Origin: Amphimedon queenslandica
Taxonomy: Eukaryota > Porifera > Demospongiae > Haplosclerida > Niphatidae
Assembly (NCBI RefSeq): GCF_000090795.2
Contig: NW_003546286.1
Span: 222,541-286,540, forward strand
Direction: 5' to 3'
DNA: 64,000 bases
Positions 22,014 to 31,703 of the stretch are shown one piece after another; position 1 is the first letter of the stretch; each line of letters opens with the position of its first letter. Both the position numbers and the translations under genes were made by a program. Below the pieces are notes generated by a model. That model saw only the letters and a list, made by a program, of their open reading frames with translations, made no database searches and was not told where the DNA came from.

Positions 22014-22118
22014 CTTTACTGCAGCAGCAGATGGGTGTGGCTACAACGCCCATTCATATTCACGTATAACAGTAATAAATTATTTTTTATTTTTGTATTA
22101 ATTGTTTATAAAAAATTT

Positions 22119-22367
22119 TCAAGCATGAAGGGATTCTTTCTGTGTTGGGAGCAGTCCAAATCTTCTTTTTAATATCCACCTTTCTTTAGAAAATTTGTCA
22201 TCCGGTGAAAACCGGGCTATTCAATATAAATAGGATTAAGAACAAATATTTTGGTGAAATATGATCGTACCTGGATGAGCAGAAAGTGTTGGTGTACCAT
22301 CTGGTCCAATTTTCTTTAGAGTGTAGATTCTTTTACCTTCTTTATCCAAATAATACATTAGATACAT
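22119..22367 (-). CDS. NOP10: H/ACA ribonucleoprotein subunit 3 (Nop10)
   Basis: Two exons (22367-22271 and 22216-22119) give exactly 64 residues, the same length as the human protein. The sequence starts [19 protein letters not shown], continues with [18 protein letters not shown] and ends [17 protein letters not shown]; the [17 protein letters not shown] and RRF blocks are the family signature. Nop10 is a small core protein of H/ACA snoRNPs and telomerase RNP. It bridges dyskerin and Nhp2 during rRNA pseudouridylation in the nucleolus. The frame is open upstream to another Met at 22418, but the Met at 22367 matches relatives. The gene is divergent from LYRM4 (73 bp between start codons) and head to tail with the E4-E2 fusion gene. 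Confidence 0.96.
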
Positions 22368-22440
22368 TTTCTTTACTGACAGCACCACGTGTTTTATGGG
22401 TGGGGCTGACTCGCCCAAATAAGCCTCGCCTATTTTAAAG
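22368..22440. promoter_or_regulatory. Bidirectional promoter of NOP10 and LYRM4
   Basis: Only 73 bp separate the two start codons, so transcription of both genes must begin in or very near this stretch. It is richer in G+C than its surroundings (CACCACGTGTTTTATGGG and GGGGCTGACTCGCCC). CACGTG is an E-box. No TATA box is evident. Start sites were not mapped and may overlap the coding ends. Confidence 0.65.
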
Positions 22441-25400
22441 ATGGCTGCAACTCCAAGGCAAGTATTAGGATTGTATAAGCAGCTGTTGAGGGAAGGGGAA
22501 CGTTTTGCAAATTACAATTATAGGTAAAAACTTAATGATCTTTAAAATAATACATATTTCCTTAAAACAATTTTTAAAATTATTGTAAAAACAAAAGTAA
22601 TTTGTTTTTGTTTATGTATGTCGTATATAATAGTCATTTAAAACGATTTAAAAAGATGAAGGTGTTTTCTTATACTATGTTATTGATAGATCATATGCTA
22701 TTCGTCGTGTGAAGGATTACTTTAAAGATAAGAGAGGATTAACAGATCCAGCTGCAATTTCAAAAGAATATCAATATGGGGTCAAATCCTTAGCTCTCAT
22801 TCAAAGACAAGTATGTTAAAGGATGTTGTGATTCGATGGAATTGTTTGTGATATATTTTGCATTTGTTCTGACTTCTGATGCATATACATGTTCTGATGT
22901 TGTGTAGCAAGTTTGAGCTGATTTCGATCACAATTGGATTTTTTATGAATTTTAAAAGTTATTCAACGAGTCCCTGTACTATAGTACATGGTCCAGGCAA
23001 AATTTTGTCAAAAATGGCTAAGAAAGAATTCTTTATTTTTATAATTTTTTCTGATACATATACATGTTTTTATGCTGTGTAGCAAGTTTGAGCTGATTTC
23101 GATTAAAATTGGATTTTTTATGAATTTTTAAAGTTACAAAAATTAGGCCAATTAAAGTCCCTGTACTATTATTAGTAACGCGGTAGCGTTACTAAGTAGG
23201 ATTCACCCCCAAACAAAATGGCTGCCACGACTTTTGCAGCCTTGCTATACCGGGAAAACGAGCTCCTATGCTTACCAGACTTTATAGAGGACCTTATCTT
23301 GACTAGAGGACTCCAATGGTACAACTAGCGTGGCTCTAGGCCTTGTCTAAGCGAAAAGTCAAAAATCGGCGAACCGGCCGTTTTGTTCAGCCACCTTTTT
23401 TCATCTTCATCATCATCATCTTCATCAAGTCCTGTCAATCCAGTTGTCGGTGTGTATCTCAGTATCAGTTGGTGCTACAAGGATAATTCTTACACCAATC
23501 TACTCCAACAGTCTATGCGCAGGTCCATGTCCCATCAGATCATTCTTCAAGTAAGAAAAAAGTGATACTGTGACTGCTGGATCGAGCCATCTTAGCTGCA
23601 TGCCGCCATTTTGTTAATTAAAGAATCTTGCCATGTGCTCCAAAATTTGCATGGGTGTGGTCGCGCATGCTCAGATCTGCAGCTCTGGAAGGCTAAGTTA
23701 TTTTTTACCAAGCTATGCTTGGAATCAACTACTGCAATACTTTAGTGGAGGTTTCCAGCTAAAAGAAGGTATTGATTTTACATGTTACTGTTTTATCAAG
23801 TGTGTTATTTTATTTTATTTTAAAAAACAAACAATTAATTAATGTTATGACTTATGATATGCAATGATAATTATGAACTTGACAACAGCCAGCAGGGAAG
23901 ATGGGCACTCTTAGCTCACAGATTCTTGAACAAGGACTTGTGTCAAGACTAGTATTAGTTTCACTTGTCATCAGTATAGTTGATATTCCTTCAGCATGTC
24001 TATTCTTAGACTAATAATAGTAGTAATAGCACCATGGGATGATAATATGAGGAGGTAATGATCTTTCCACGATAGCTGCAGTAGACTACGATAGCAGAGC
24101 ATCTCAATAGATATAAAAATAAATAAATATATCACGTGATCTACAATAAGAAAATGTCTGATTTAAGGTGGTGTTGTTCTTTGATTTATAGTGTCCTGAC
24201 GTTGTTGCAGTGCTATGAATACAGTAGTCTATTCAATGCTGTCTCTCATAAATGTTATAACAATGATAATAATAATAAAGAAAATTATTGTTTGTGTAAA
24301 ATCAGCAAGTATCACAATTGCAACTAAAGAAATACTATAAATATTATTTTAAAAATCAACACAAACAAGAACATAAAAAATTTAAAAAAAACAAGATGAA
24401 GTAGGATTCCGAATGACCAACGAAAATACGAAATATTATAAAAAAATCAACACAAACAAGAACATAAAAAATTTAAAAAAACAAGATGAAGTAGGATTCC
24501 GAACGACCAACGAAAATACGAAATGAAAATCCTACTCGNNNNNNNNNNCATAATAACATTGAAAGTCAATGTAGAGTAGAATTTGTGTCATGAGTAGGAT
24601 TTCATTTCGTATTTTCGTTGGTCGTTCGGAATCCTACTTCATCTTGTTTTTTTAAATTTTTTATGTTTAGTACAGGGTATTTGGCCAAATTTCGCTAGGA
24701 GAGAATTCTCCATTTTTACAATTTTTTCTGATACACATACATGTTCTGATATTGTATTGTATATCTAGTTTGAGCTGATTCTGATCAAATTTGGATTTTT
24801 TATGATTTATTAAAGTTACTCCAAATGCCATGTACTGTATTGTAGTGCTTGTCAGCTCATGAAGCTCATGCTGTTTAGCTCACTTAGTACACTCTGTTGG
24901 GGGAAGTGACTTTAAATGTAATTCCAAGCATAATCCTTCACCTTATGGTGTCTGCATGTAGGTGGTGTACCTTTCCTTAAAAGTATTTAATTTGCTATTC
25001 AGAGAGTCTTCAGAACAAATCAACACTTTTAAGACTGTTTACAATTCAACATGTAACTGTTTACTGAATAGAGCAAGAGTAAGCAGTACATAACTTTTTT
25101 TACATAGTAAGAACGTGTCATATCATGTGTTACTAAAATCTAGCTATGACCACGAGTACATAGTTATTTTGTACTGAAGTATTGAGTTTTATAAACCACC
25201 TTTTATTACCTTTGGAACTCTCTCCTCTCCCTCTCTTCCTCCTCTCTCTTTTGCTCATAGTAACTGTAAGCTAGTAATTAGTGACCCAATGGATTCACCT
25301 CTTATCCTTTACCACACCCATTCTCTCGTTTTATGTATTCATATCTTTGATGTGGTCTGGACGCTGATTATATCCTTATCTCAAAGTCTGTGTTGTGTGT

Positions 25401-25859
25401 AATCCTTATATACAATAAATATATCCAATGTCTCTTGCTTTGTGTATGACTGCAGCACTTTTGGAGACATTGGACAAGTTTTATTGCTTTTATGAAAATA
25501 AACAATTTCAAAAGTTTTTTGTATTACATTGCTGAGTTAGTAGTGTCAGTTTGTATCTTCAATCATTATTGTTTAATGGGATCGATTGGCAATTGGGAAG
25601 TGAATTTTGGCTCATATGCCAAATTTGGTTTAATATTGCTATTATCTAACATGCAGCAACTATCATAAAGATAATTATAATATCTTCTCTTGTTACTTTA
25701 TTGTTGTTGACATTATTTTATTGCCAACAATTATTGTCTTTTGAATATTTTATCTTCTGTCAAATCTCTTTCTTATATTAAAAGATATATTTCTCTATGT
25801 TGTAGGTAGCTGTGAGTCACATGTATTCTCATGCTAATGCTAAACAAGTTGTAGAATGA
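22441..25859 (+). CDS. LYRM4: LYR motif protein 4 (ISD11), iron-sulfur cluster assembly
   Basis: Three exons (22441-22523, 22690-22810, 25806-25859) give 85 residues, close to the human 91. The N-terminus has the LYR-type helix ([21 protein letters not shown]), followed by [20 protein letters not shown] as in ISD11; the last exon encodes [20 protein letters not shown]11 stabilises the cysteine desulfurase NFS1 in mitochondria, together with acyl carrier protein. Intron 2 is 3.0 kb, large for this window, and is filled with repeats and a gap. Alternative final exons were not seen. Confidence 0.93.
22880..23165. repeat. Subfamily B repeats in LYRM4 intron 2
   Basis: Two units on the strand opposite to those in DNMT1: ACATATACATGTTTTTATGC, TGTAGCAAGTTTGAGCTGATT, GGATTTTTTATGAATTTT, then CCCTGTACTAT at the unit edge. 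Confidence 0.85.
23174..23193. repeat. Short perfect hairpin at a repeat edge
   Basis: AGTAACGC-GGTA-GCGTTACT, an 8-bp perfect stem with a 4-base loop, directly after a subfamily B unit and before a GC-richer stretch (23200-23375) unlike the rest of the intron. It may mark the end of a small mobile element; no matching second end was located. Confidence 0.5.
24351..24668. repeat. Fold-back repeat around a 10-bp gap
   Basis: An ~85-bp sequence (core CAAGATGAAGTAGGATTCCG, then CCAACGAAAATACGAAAT) occurs twice directly, at 24351-24434 and 24443-24524, and once inverted at 24590-24668. The arms surround 10 undetermined bases (24539-24548). They could form a long hairpin; this may be the end structure of a non-autonomous DNA transposon or an assembly artefact at the gap. 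Confidence 0.75.
24665..24905. repeat. Subfamily B repeat next to the fold-back
   Basis: One unit with AGGAGAGAATTCTCCATTTT, TCTGATACACATACATG and AGTTTGAGCTGATTCTGATC. The remaining intron (24906-25805) is AT-rich with no recognised feature. Confidence 0.8.
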
Positions 25860-26092
25860 CTGTCTCAAACTTTAACATCAGGAAATCAATCAATACTGTT
25901 GCTATTATTGTGTTATCCTTAACTGTGATTAATTGATTTTATTAACTAGCACTTTGTCGGTCGTGGGCGTTACACGTTTATAAAATCCCAGGGAATTGAG
26001 CTTGCTGCTCGTGTGGAAACCAAAGCTCACAATCATCCAAGAAAAGAAATTCACTGGCTGTGCCTGTACGTGGTCAAGGCGAGATATAGCTA
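25860..26092. promoter_or_regulatory. 5' flank of the receptor kinase gene
   Basis: 233 bp between the LYRM4 stop and the kinase start on the same strand. It must hold the LYRM4 3' end and the kinase promoter. No TATA box or clear motif was recognised. Confidence 0.35.
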
Positions 26093-29000
26093 ATGATGTC
26101 CGTCACCTCGATATTAATCGCTGCCCTCGTTTTCTGTAGCTTCTGCTCAAGTAAGTAGCAGACAGTGCTGTTAGTAATACTGCCTGGCTAGCGTGCCTTG
26201 TAATGAAAATCCACTTATTGTACACAGCATTAGCACTTGTAGCGTGTAAACTGGTGCTAATACGTGTATGGTCCTGTGTGAAAATGCTCCAATGCACTGT
26301 TGATTGCTTTCATTTCCTTTGTTAGGTCATGTCTCTGGCAGAGACTGTGCCTTCGAGTTCAAAAGTACATTCAGTAGGGTCCCCCTTGGGATTGGTGCTA
26401 GTCTGCAAAAGGAGTGCGTATATCGATCCAACTGCCTCTCGGAGGTCAATGTGTACTTAGCGGACAAACCCATCAGCAGTCTTTATCACTCTTTTTACAA
26501 AATTAGTCATTCGTATGATCGTCGGAATAAATTGTACAAATACACATTTTCATTTTCCAGATTTGATATTTCATACCATGGATTATATCGCTGCGTAATT
26601 AATGAGATTGGTAATAAGGCAAACCAAATGTCCAATGATCTTGTGTTTACAATACGTAAGTGTTTTTAATACAGTTGTTGTACAGCTATAATTTGTTGAT
26701 ATTTTTTTAATAGCTGATTCCCATGAAGGCCTGGTGCAGGAGTGTTTCTTGCCAACTGTTAAAGACATTGTAGTTCAATCTTTCATCTTTCCCAACGGAA
26801 GCGTGGCAGTCAACCTGACCTGGAACATTACAGAGAAAAATTCAGAAAACATCCCATATTGCTCCGGTTCCAGACACTGGAGAGTTAAAATTCAATATTT
26901 TTCGACTGTGGACAACACTCCTGGTGATAGAGACACTAGTACTAGCACCAAGGATGCCAACGGGTGGATAAACGTTCCTGGACGCCGACAGTATTACAGT
27001 TTTTCACAGCTCTTGGACAATGTCACCTATTATCAGTTTCTAGTGTCTAATCAGCCAGAAAGGGTTTTGGAGGTTGGAAGATACAGATCTCTTGGCTCTC
27101 ACATTTATTACTTTGGAAGGCAATGTAAGTCGTTTTATAAGAGGTCTGAATTCATTCTTTGTGTCTCTCTTGTCTACAGCTCCGCCAGCCATTGATCAAA
27201 CTTTATCAAATGTTGTGATGGATGAAATGACGTCTGAGACTGTCAAGTGTACAGCTAGAGGGTTTCCCACTCCGTTAGTGAGATGGATCAAAGTTGTTTC
27301 AAACGGTGTAGGCATCACACAAAGAAGTGGATATGGTAGCAGCACTCTTATTCTCAATGATGCCACCTCTGACATGAGTGGTGAATACTACTGCCTGGCT
27401 CAGAATGTGCAAGTCAATCCGCCAGAAGGGAAAAGACTGGTGGATAAAGCACGCTCGGTTTTTGTGACAGTGAGAGGTATGGTAGAGTGTATTACTAACA
27501 TAATAAATTATCCTTTCTTCTTTATTTTTTTTTAGAATACAATTCATCAAATGAGTAAGTGTGTATTTTACAAATACTAATAATAATTATAATTATACCT
27601 TGTGGTTTGGCTATACATACTGAAGTATTACAACATTGCCTTCCTGTCAGTTGGTGGTTCTCTAGAGTATGGCTGGGTGGCCTTTGGTTTTAAAACTATG
27701 GTTGGGTGGCCTTTGGTTTTAAAATGTGGCCTCAAGTTAGTCTTAGAGTCTCTGGGGATGGTCTGGAGGGTCTGGCCTTGGAGACTGTAAAGCCTCAAAT
27801 AGCTGAGTGTGCTGACCACTGTCTGTGCCCTTCTGGCCTGTGGCTAGAGATATATGGTTTCCCTTGACCGTTTTATTATTGTCCAGCATTATACTGACTA
27901 TATGATACTCTTGTATTCTTCTCTTTATTGTAGCTTACGTTGCGAATTTGCAGACTCTGCAATACCAAGCTCTTTCTGCCGGAGCTATTTACATAACCAG
28001 CTTCCAATTTATATCAACACGTCCTCAGAGAGCCAAGAGGGCTACATCAGCCTAGCCATGACCAACATCAGGGACAATACGAAGGATCGGAAGTGTGAGG
28101 ATTTGGCTAAGAGTCTCCTCTGTCACACAGTCTATCCTTACTGCGATGCCCGCCAGCCTTTGAGACCACTACCAAGGCCAACATGCAATACAACTTGTAA
28201 TGAATTCATTCATGGAAAGTGTTCAGCTGATGCCGAGAGGATAAAGAGAGAGCATCCCTCAGTCTACCAGACAATAATCAGTATGTGCCGGTCCAGTGAA
28301 GGCGGTGAAGCCCCTGAATGTATACCATTGAGTTATGATGCTTCCAGAAAAGGTCAGTTGCTAATAGTAAACTGGGATCTCTTGGGGTTTAGCTTAATGC
28401 AATTTATGTTTCCTCTTTGTCTGTGTAGATCAAGTCCAGTCGGTTGAGGACACAGGCTCATGTGTTCGTGGCAAAGGGATCGGCTATACTGGGAGACAGG
28501 ACCGGACCCGCTCAAACCACCCCTGTCAGTTGTGGGTCCTCCAGACACCACACAGGCATCCTATGCTACCCTCGGTCTATGCTACAGAGCTTCATAATGC
28601 TGGACAGTCTTGTAGGAACCCTGGGGGTCTGGGAGAGAGACCTTGGTGCTACACCAGTGACCCTAATGTTAGATGGGAGTACTGTGACATACCCTCATGT
28701 GGTAAGCGTATAGTTTATCATATCTATAGGGAACAGCTTTAGTTTGAGGAAGTCTTATAGAATCTTGTGGTTTTGCTTGTAGTTGTGGTCCCATTGATAT
28801 ATAAGGCTTGAGGGGTGTGTTCAAGTTGTGGTTTCTTATTAGGTGGCTACATTTTGCTTATTAATGATTTGATTGTATGCGAGCATGCATATATGGTATT
28901 AGTATACCTACAGTGTGGCTTATCTGCTTACATTAGATCATCATCACTGCCAATAATTAATTATTAATACTTGTGCTTGCTGTTGTGGTCAACAGCATAC

Positions 29001-31432
29001 ATGTACACTGTAATTAGCAGAAAGAAGCAAAATACAATATTAACTGTCTTGTCTTCCTCTTCCTTAGACACTTGTGATACGTACAATGGGACCATGTGCT
29101 CTGCTCTGGCAGGCTATGATAATGCCAATGTCTTTATAAGGAAAGGGAGCAAGATTGATAGCCAGAAGGACATCGAAGAGAAAATCAGTCAAGTGTTCTT
29201 TAGGACTCGCTATCATCTCCGACCTTCTCAAGGCTGCGAGGATATTTTCAGGATATTATTGTGTCACAGTGCTTTCCCTCGGTGTGACGAGTCTGGCCCT
29301 AAGGAGCTCTGTGGCAGACACTGCTCCTTGAGACAATCTCTACAGAGTCTCTGTCCTTCTGTCTACAAGGAGTTTGATAAGTTTTTCAAGAGTGATCAAA
29401 GTTCTGGTTTCCTTAGTGAGATGAAATGCAATGGCACTTGTGAGGAGCCCCTTCAAATACCAGTCATTGGAAATCAAGGTAGAGAGCTAGTATACCATTC
29501 GTAATTATTAATGCTTTGCTCTTTTTTTTTCTCCCACTGTAGCGTCCAATCCGGCCAACAGCACTTGTAAGTCTTACTATTTACTATAAGTATTTATTAG
29601 TTTAATAGAGTGATTTCACTTTGGGTCTTATGGTTGTATACCTGTAGTATAATATCTGATAGTGTGGTTAATGATTTACTCAATTGTGGGTTGCAGGTCT
29701 GTTTTGTATGGCCTGCTAATTTGGTTTGTGTACACTAACTGATAGTATTACCTTTGATACCAATGCTCACTACTCCTGTACTTTCAGCTTTGTTTCAACA
29801 GAAGCTTCACATTTATGTTATGTCTTTTACTCACTTTAATAATAATATTCCCCCCCTCTCTCTCTCATATTAGATACTTGCTACGTTAACAAGGGCATCG
29901 ACTACCTTGGAAATGTCTCTATTACTGAGAGCGGTGCTACCTGTCATGATTGGAAGTCAGAGGATCATCCTATTAGCACCATGTATCATCCAACACTAGC
30001 TAATGCTCAGAACCACTGCCGTAACCCAGGAGGGGTCTTGAGAAGGCCATGGTGCTACACTGGGTCTAACAGTTGGGAGTATTGTCGTGTTCGTTACTGT
30101 GACAACTACGAAGAGCCGGAAGGTACCCTCCCTGGGACTAGCAGTGGAGGACCGGGCATTGTTGATGGAGCTCAGTCGAGCAAAATGACAGCGCTGGTGT
30201 TTTCCCTGATAGTGGTGCTAGTCATATTTGTCCTTGGTATAGTCGGCATGTTGATTTTTATAGTTTATATTCAAAGGAGGAGGAAGAATCTTAAGAAGCA
30301 GGAGTCTATAGAGTTGCAGCTTGAAGGCCTTACAAGGAAGAAGCTCAACGATGACAGTTTTGTTGTCAACTCGAATTATTTCCAAGCAACGACAGGCATG
30401 AGCAATGAAGTGGACCTGCCCAACAACTTCCATAAACTCAACCCTAAGCAGATTCAATACGCCGGTCAATTAGGTCAGGGTAACTTTGGAATCGTTTTCA
30501 AAGGACGTGCTTTTGGTATAGCATCAGACGATGAGGAGATAGAGGTTGCAGTCAAGACACTGAAGGAGGAGTCGTCATCTGAGATTAGGTCAAACTTTAT
30601 TGAAGAAGCCAAGCTGATGTTTTCTTTCGACCATCCAAACATACTTCACATATATGGCGTGTGCATGACTGAGATGCCTTACCAGATGGTCTTTGAATAC
30701 ATGGATGAAGGAGACTTGACCCAGTACCTTCGCTCTAAAGCCTCAAGCATGCAGCGACGTTTATTGAACCCTTTCGACCATCGCTCTCGTACAGAGTCCA
30801 GTTATTCTAACGACCCCCCGGCACTCAGTAAAACCCAGCTCCTGTCCATATGTAGACAGATTGCCAGTGGAATGGAGTACCTGGCCAGTAAGAATCACGT
30901 GCATCGTGACCTCGCTTGTCGTAACTGTCTCATTAACTCCGACCTCAAAGTAAAGATAGGAGACTTTGGTATGAGTAGGAACCTCTACAGTCGGGACTAT
31001 TATCGCATCAATGGGCAAGCCATTCTCCCCGTTCGATGGATGTCCCCTGAGTCCCTCGTCTATGGCAAGTTTTCTATCGAGGGTGATGTGTGGTCTTTCG
31101 GTGTCGTTATGTGGGAGGTGTTCTCCTTTGCTCTTCAACCTTACTATGGGCTATCAAATGAAGAAGTCACTGAAGCTATTCGTCACGGGAAAGTCCTCCA
31201 TCGTCCTGATGATTGTCCGTCTGAAGTGTACAATGTGATGAAGGAATGTTGGGACATGGAGGCAAAGTCCCGTCCTACCTTTGAAGAGCTCCACACTGCC
31301 CTGTGCCAGTTTTCTGAGGAGGAGCTCGATACTGAGGCTGACACTGATGATTTCTCGAGCGAAGAAGAGGATAGCGATGCCTTCTATTCTGAAACTAATA
31401 GTCTACCAGAGGACGAGCATGTTGCCTCGTAA
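26093..31432 (+). CDS. ROR/MuSK-like receptor tyrosine kinase with duplicated Fz-Kringle
   Basis: Ten exons (26093-26150, 26326-26655, 26714-27124, 27180-27476, 27536-27554, 27934-28352, 28429-28701, 29068-29478, 29543-29566, 29874-31432) join in phase to 1266 residues. Order: signal peptide (1-19); Ig-like (about 22-129); FN3-like (135-265; VAVNLTWNITEKN); Ig (270-365; VKCTARGFPTPLVRW, DMSGEYYC); Frizzled CRD 1 (372-511); Kringle 1 (518-600; CRNPGGLGERPWCYT); Frizzled CRD 2 (604-739); Kringle 2 (748-826; CRNPGGVLRRPWCYT); TM (about 851-879); tyrosine kinase (about 940-1225). The kinase has GQGNFGIVFKG, VAVKTL, HRDLACRNCLIN, DFGMSRNLYSRDYYRI, PVRWMSPESLVYGKFS and GDVWSFGVVMWEVFS, so it should be active. 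The activation loop resembles ROR/MuSK. Vertebrate RORs have one Ig-Fz-Kringle set; here Fz-Kringle is doubled and Ig/FN3 added. The tail is acidic. Wnt-type ligand binding is inferred from the CRDs. Confidence 0.92.
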
Positions 31433-31703
31433 ACAAAATAATAATTTTATTATTTAAGAAGAACAATTAACAAACAAATGTTTTATCAACGAGTATTGTG
31501 CATTATTTGTGTTCTGTGTATTTAAATTTTTCATTTAAACTCTCATTTAATCATTATTAAAATATAATTTTGTCAAAGACTCGTGCAAAAATCAACACTA
31601 CATTTCAATTGTGAGCATGTCATACTCATTAAGTTATAACATTTAATGTGTGTGTGTGTACAGCATGGAGCTCTATATATGCATACAAAATAAGTAAAAA
31701 GTT
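31433..31703. other. Convergent spacer between kinase and cadherin genes
   Basis: 271 bp of AT-rich 3' flank of both genes. A short (TG)n near 31650. Nothing else seen. Confidence 0.4.

Noticed and set aside
22119-22418. Longer NOP10 starting at 22418
   Set aside because: The Met at 22367 gives exactly the conserved 64-residue protein; the extra 17 residues have no counterpart and would leave only 22 bp to LYRM4.
23383-23842. Small open frames in LYRM4 intron 2
   Set aside because: No signal of conservation, Ser-run from a TCATCA microsatellite, and no supporting exon structure.
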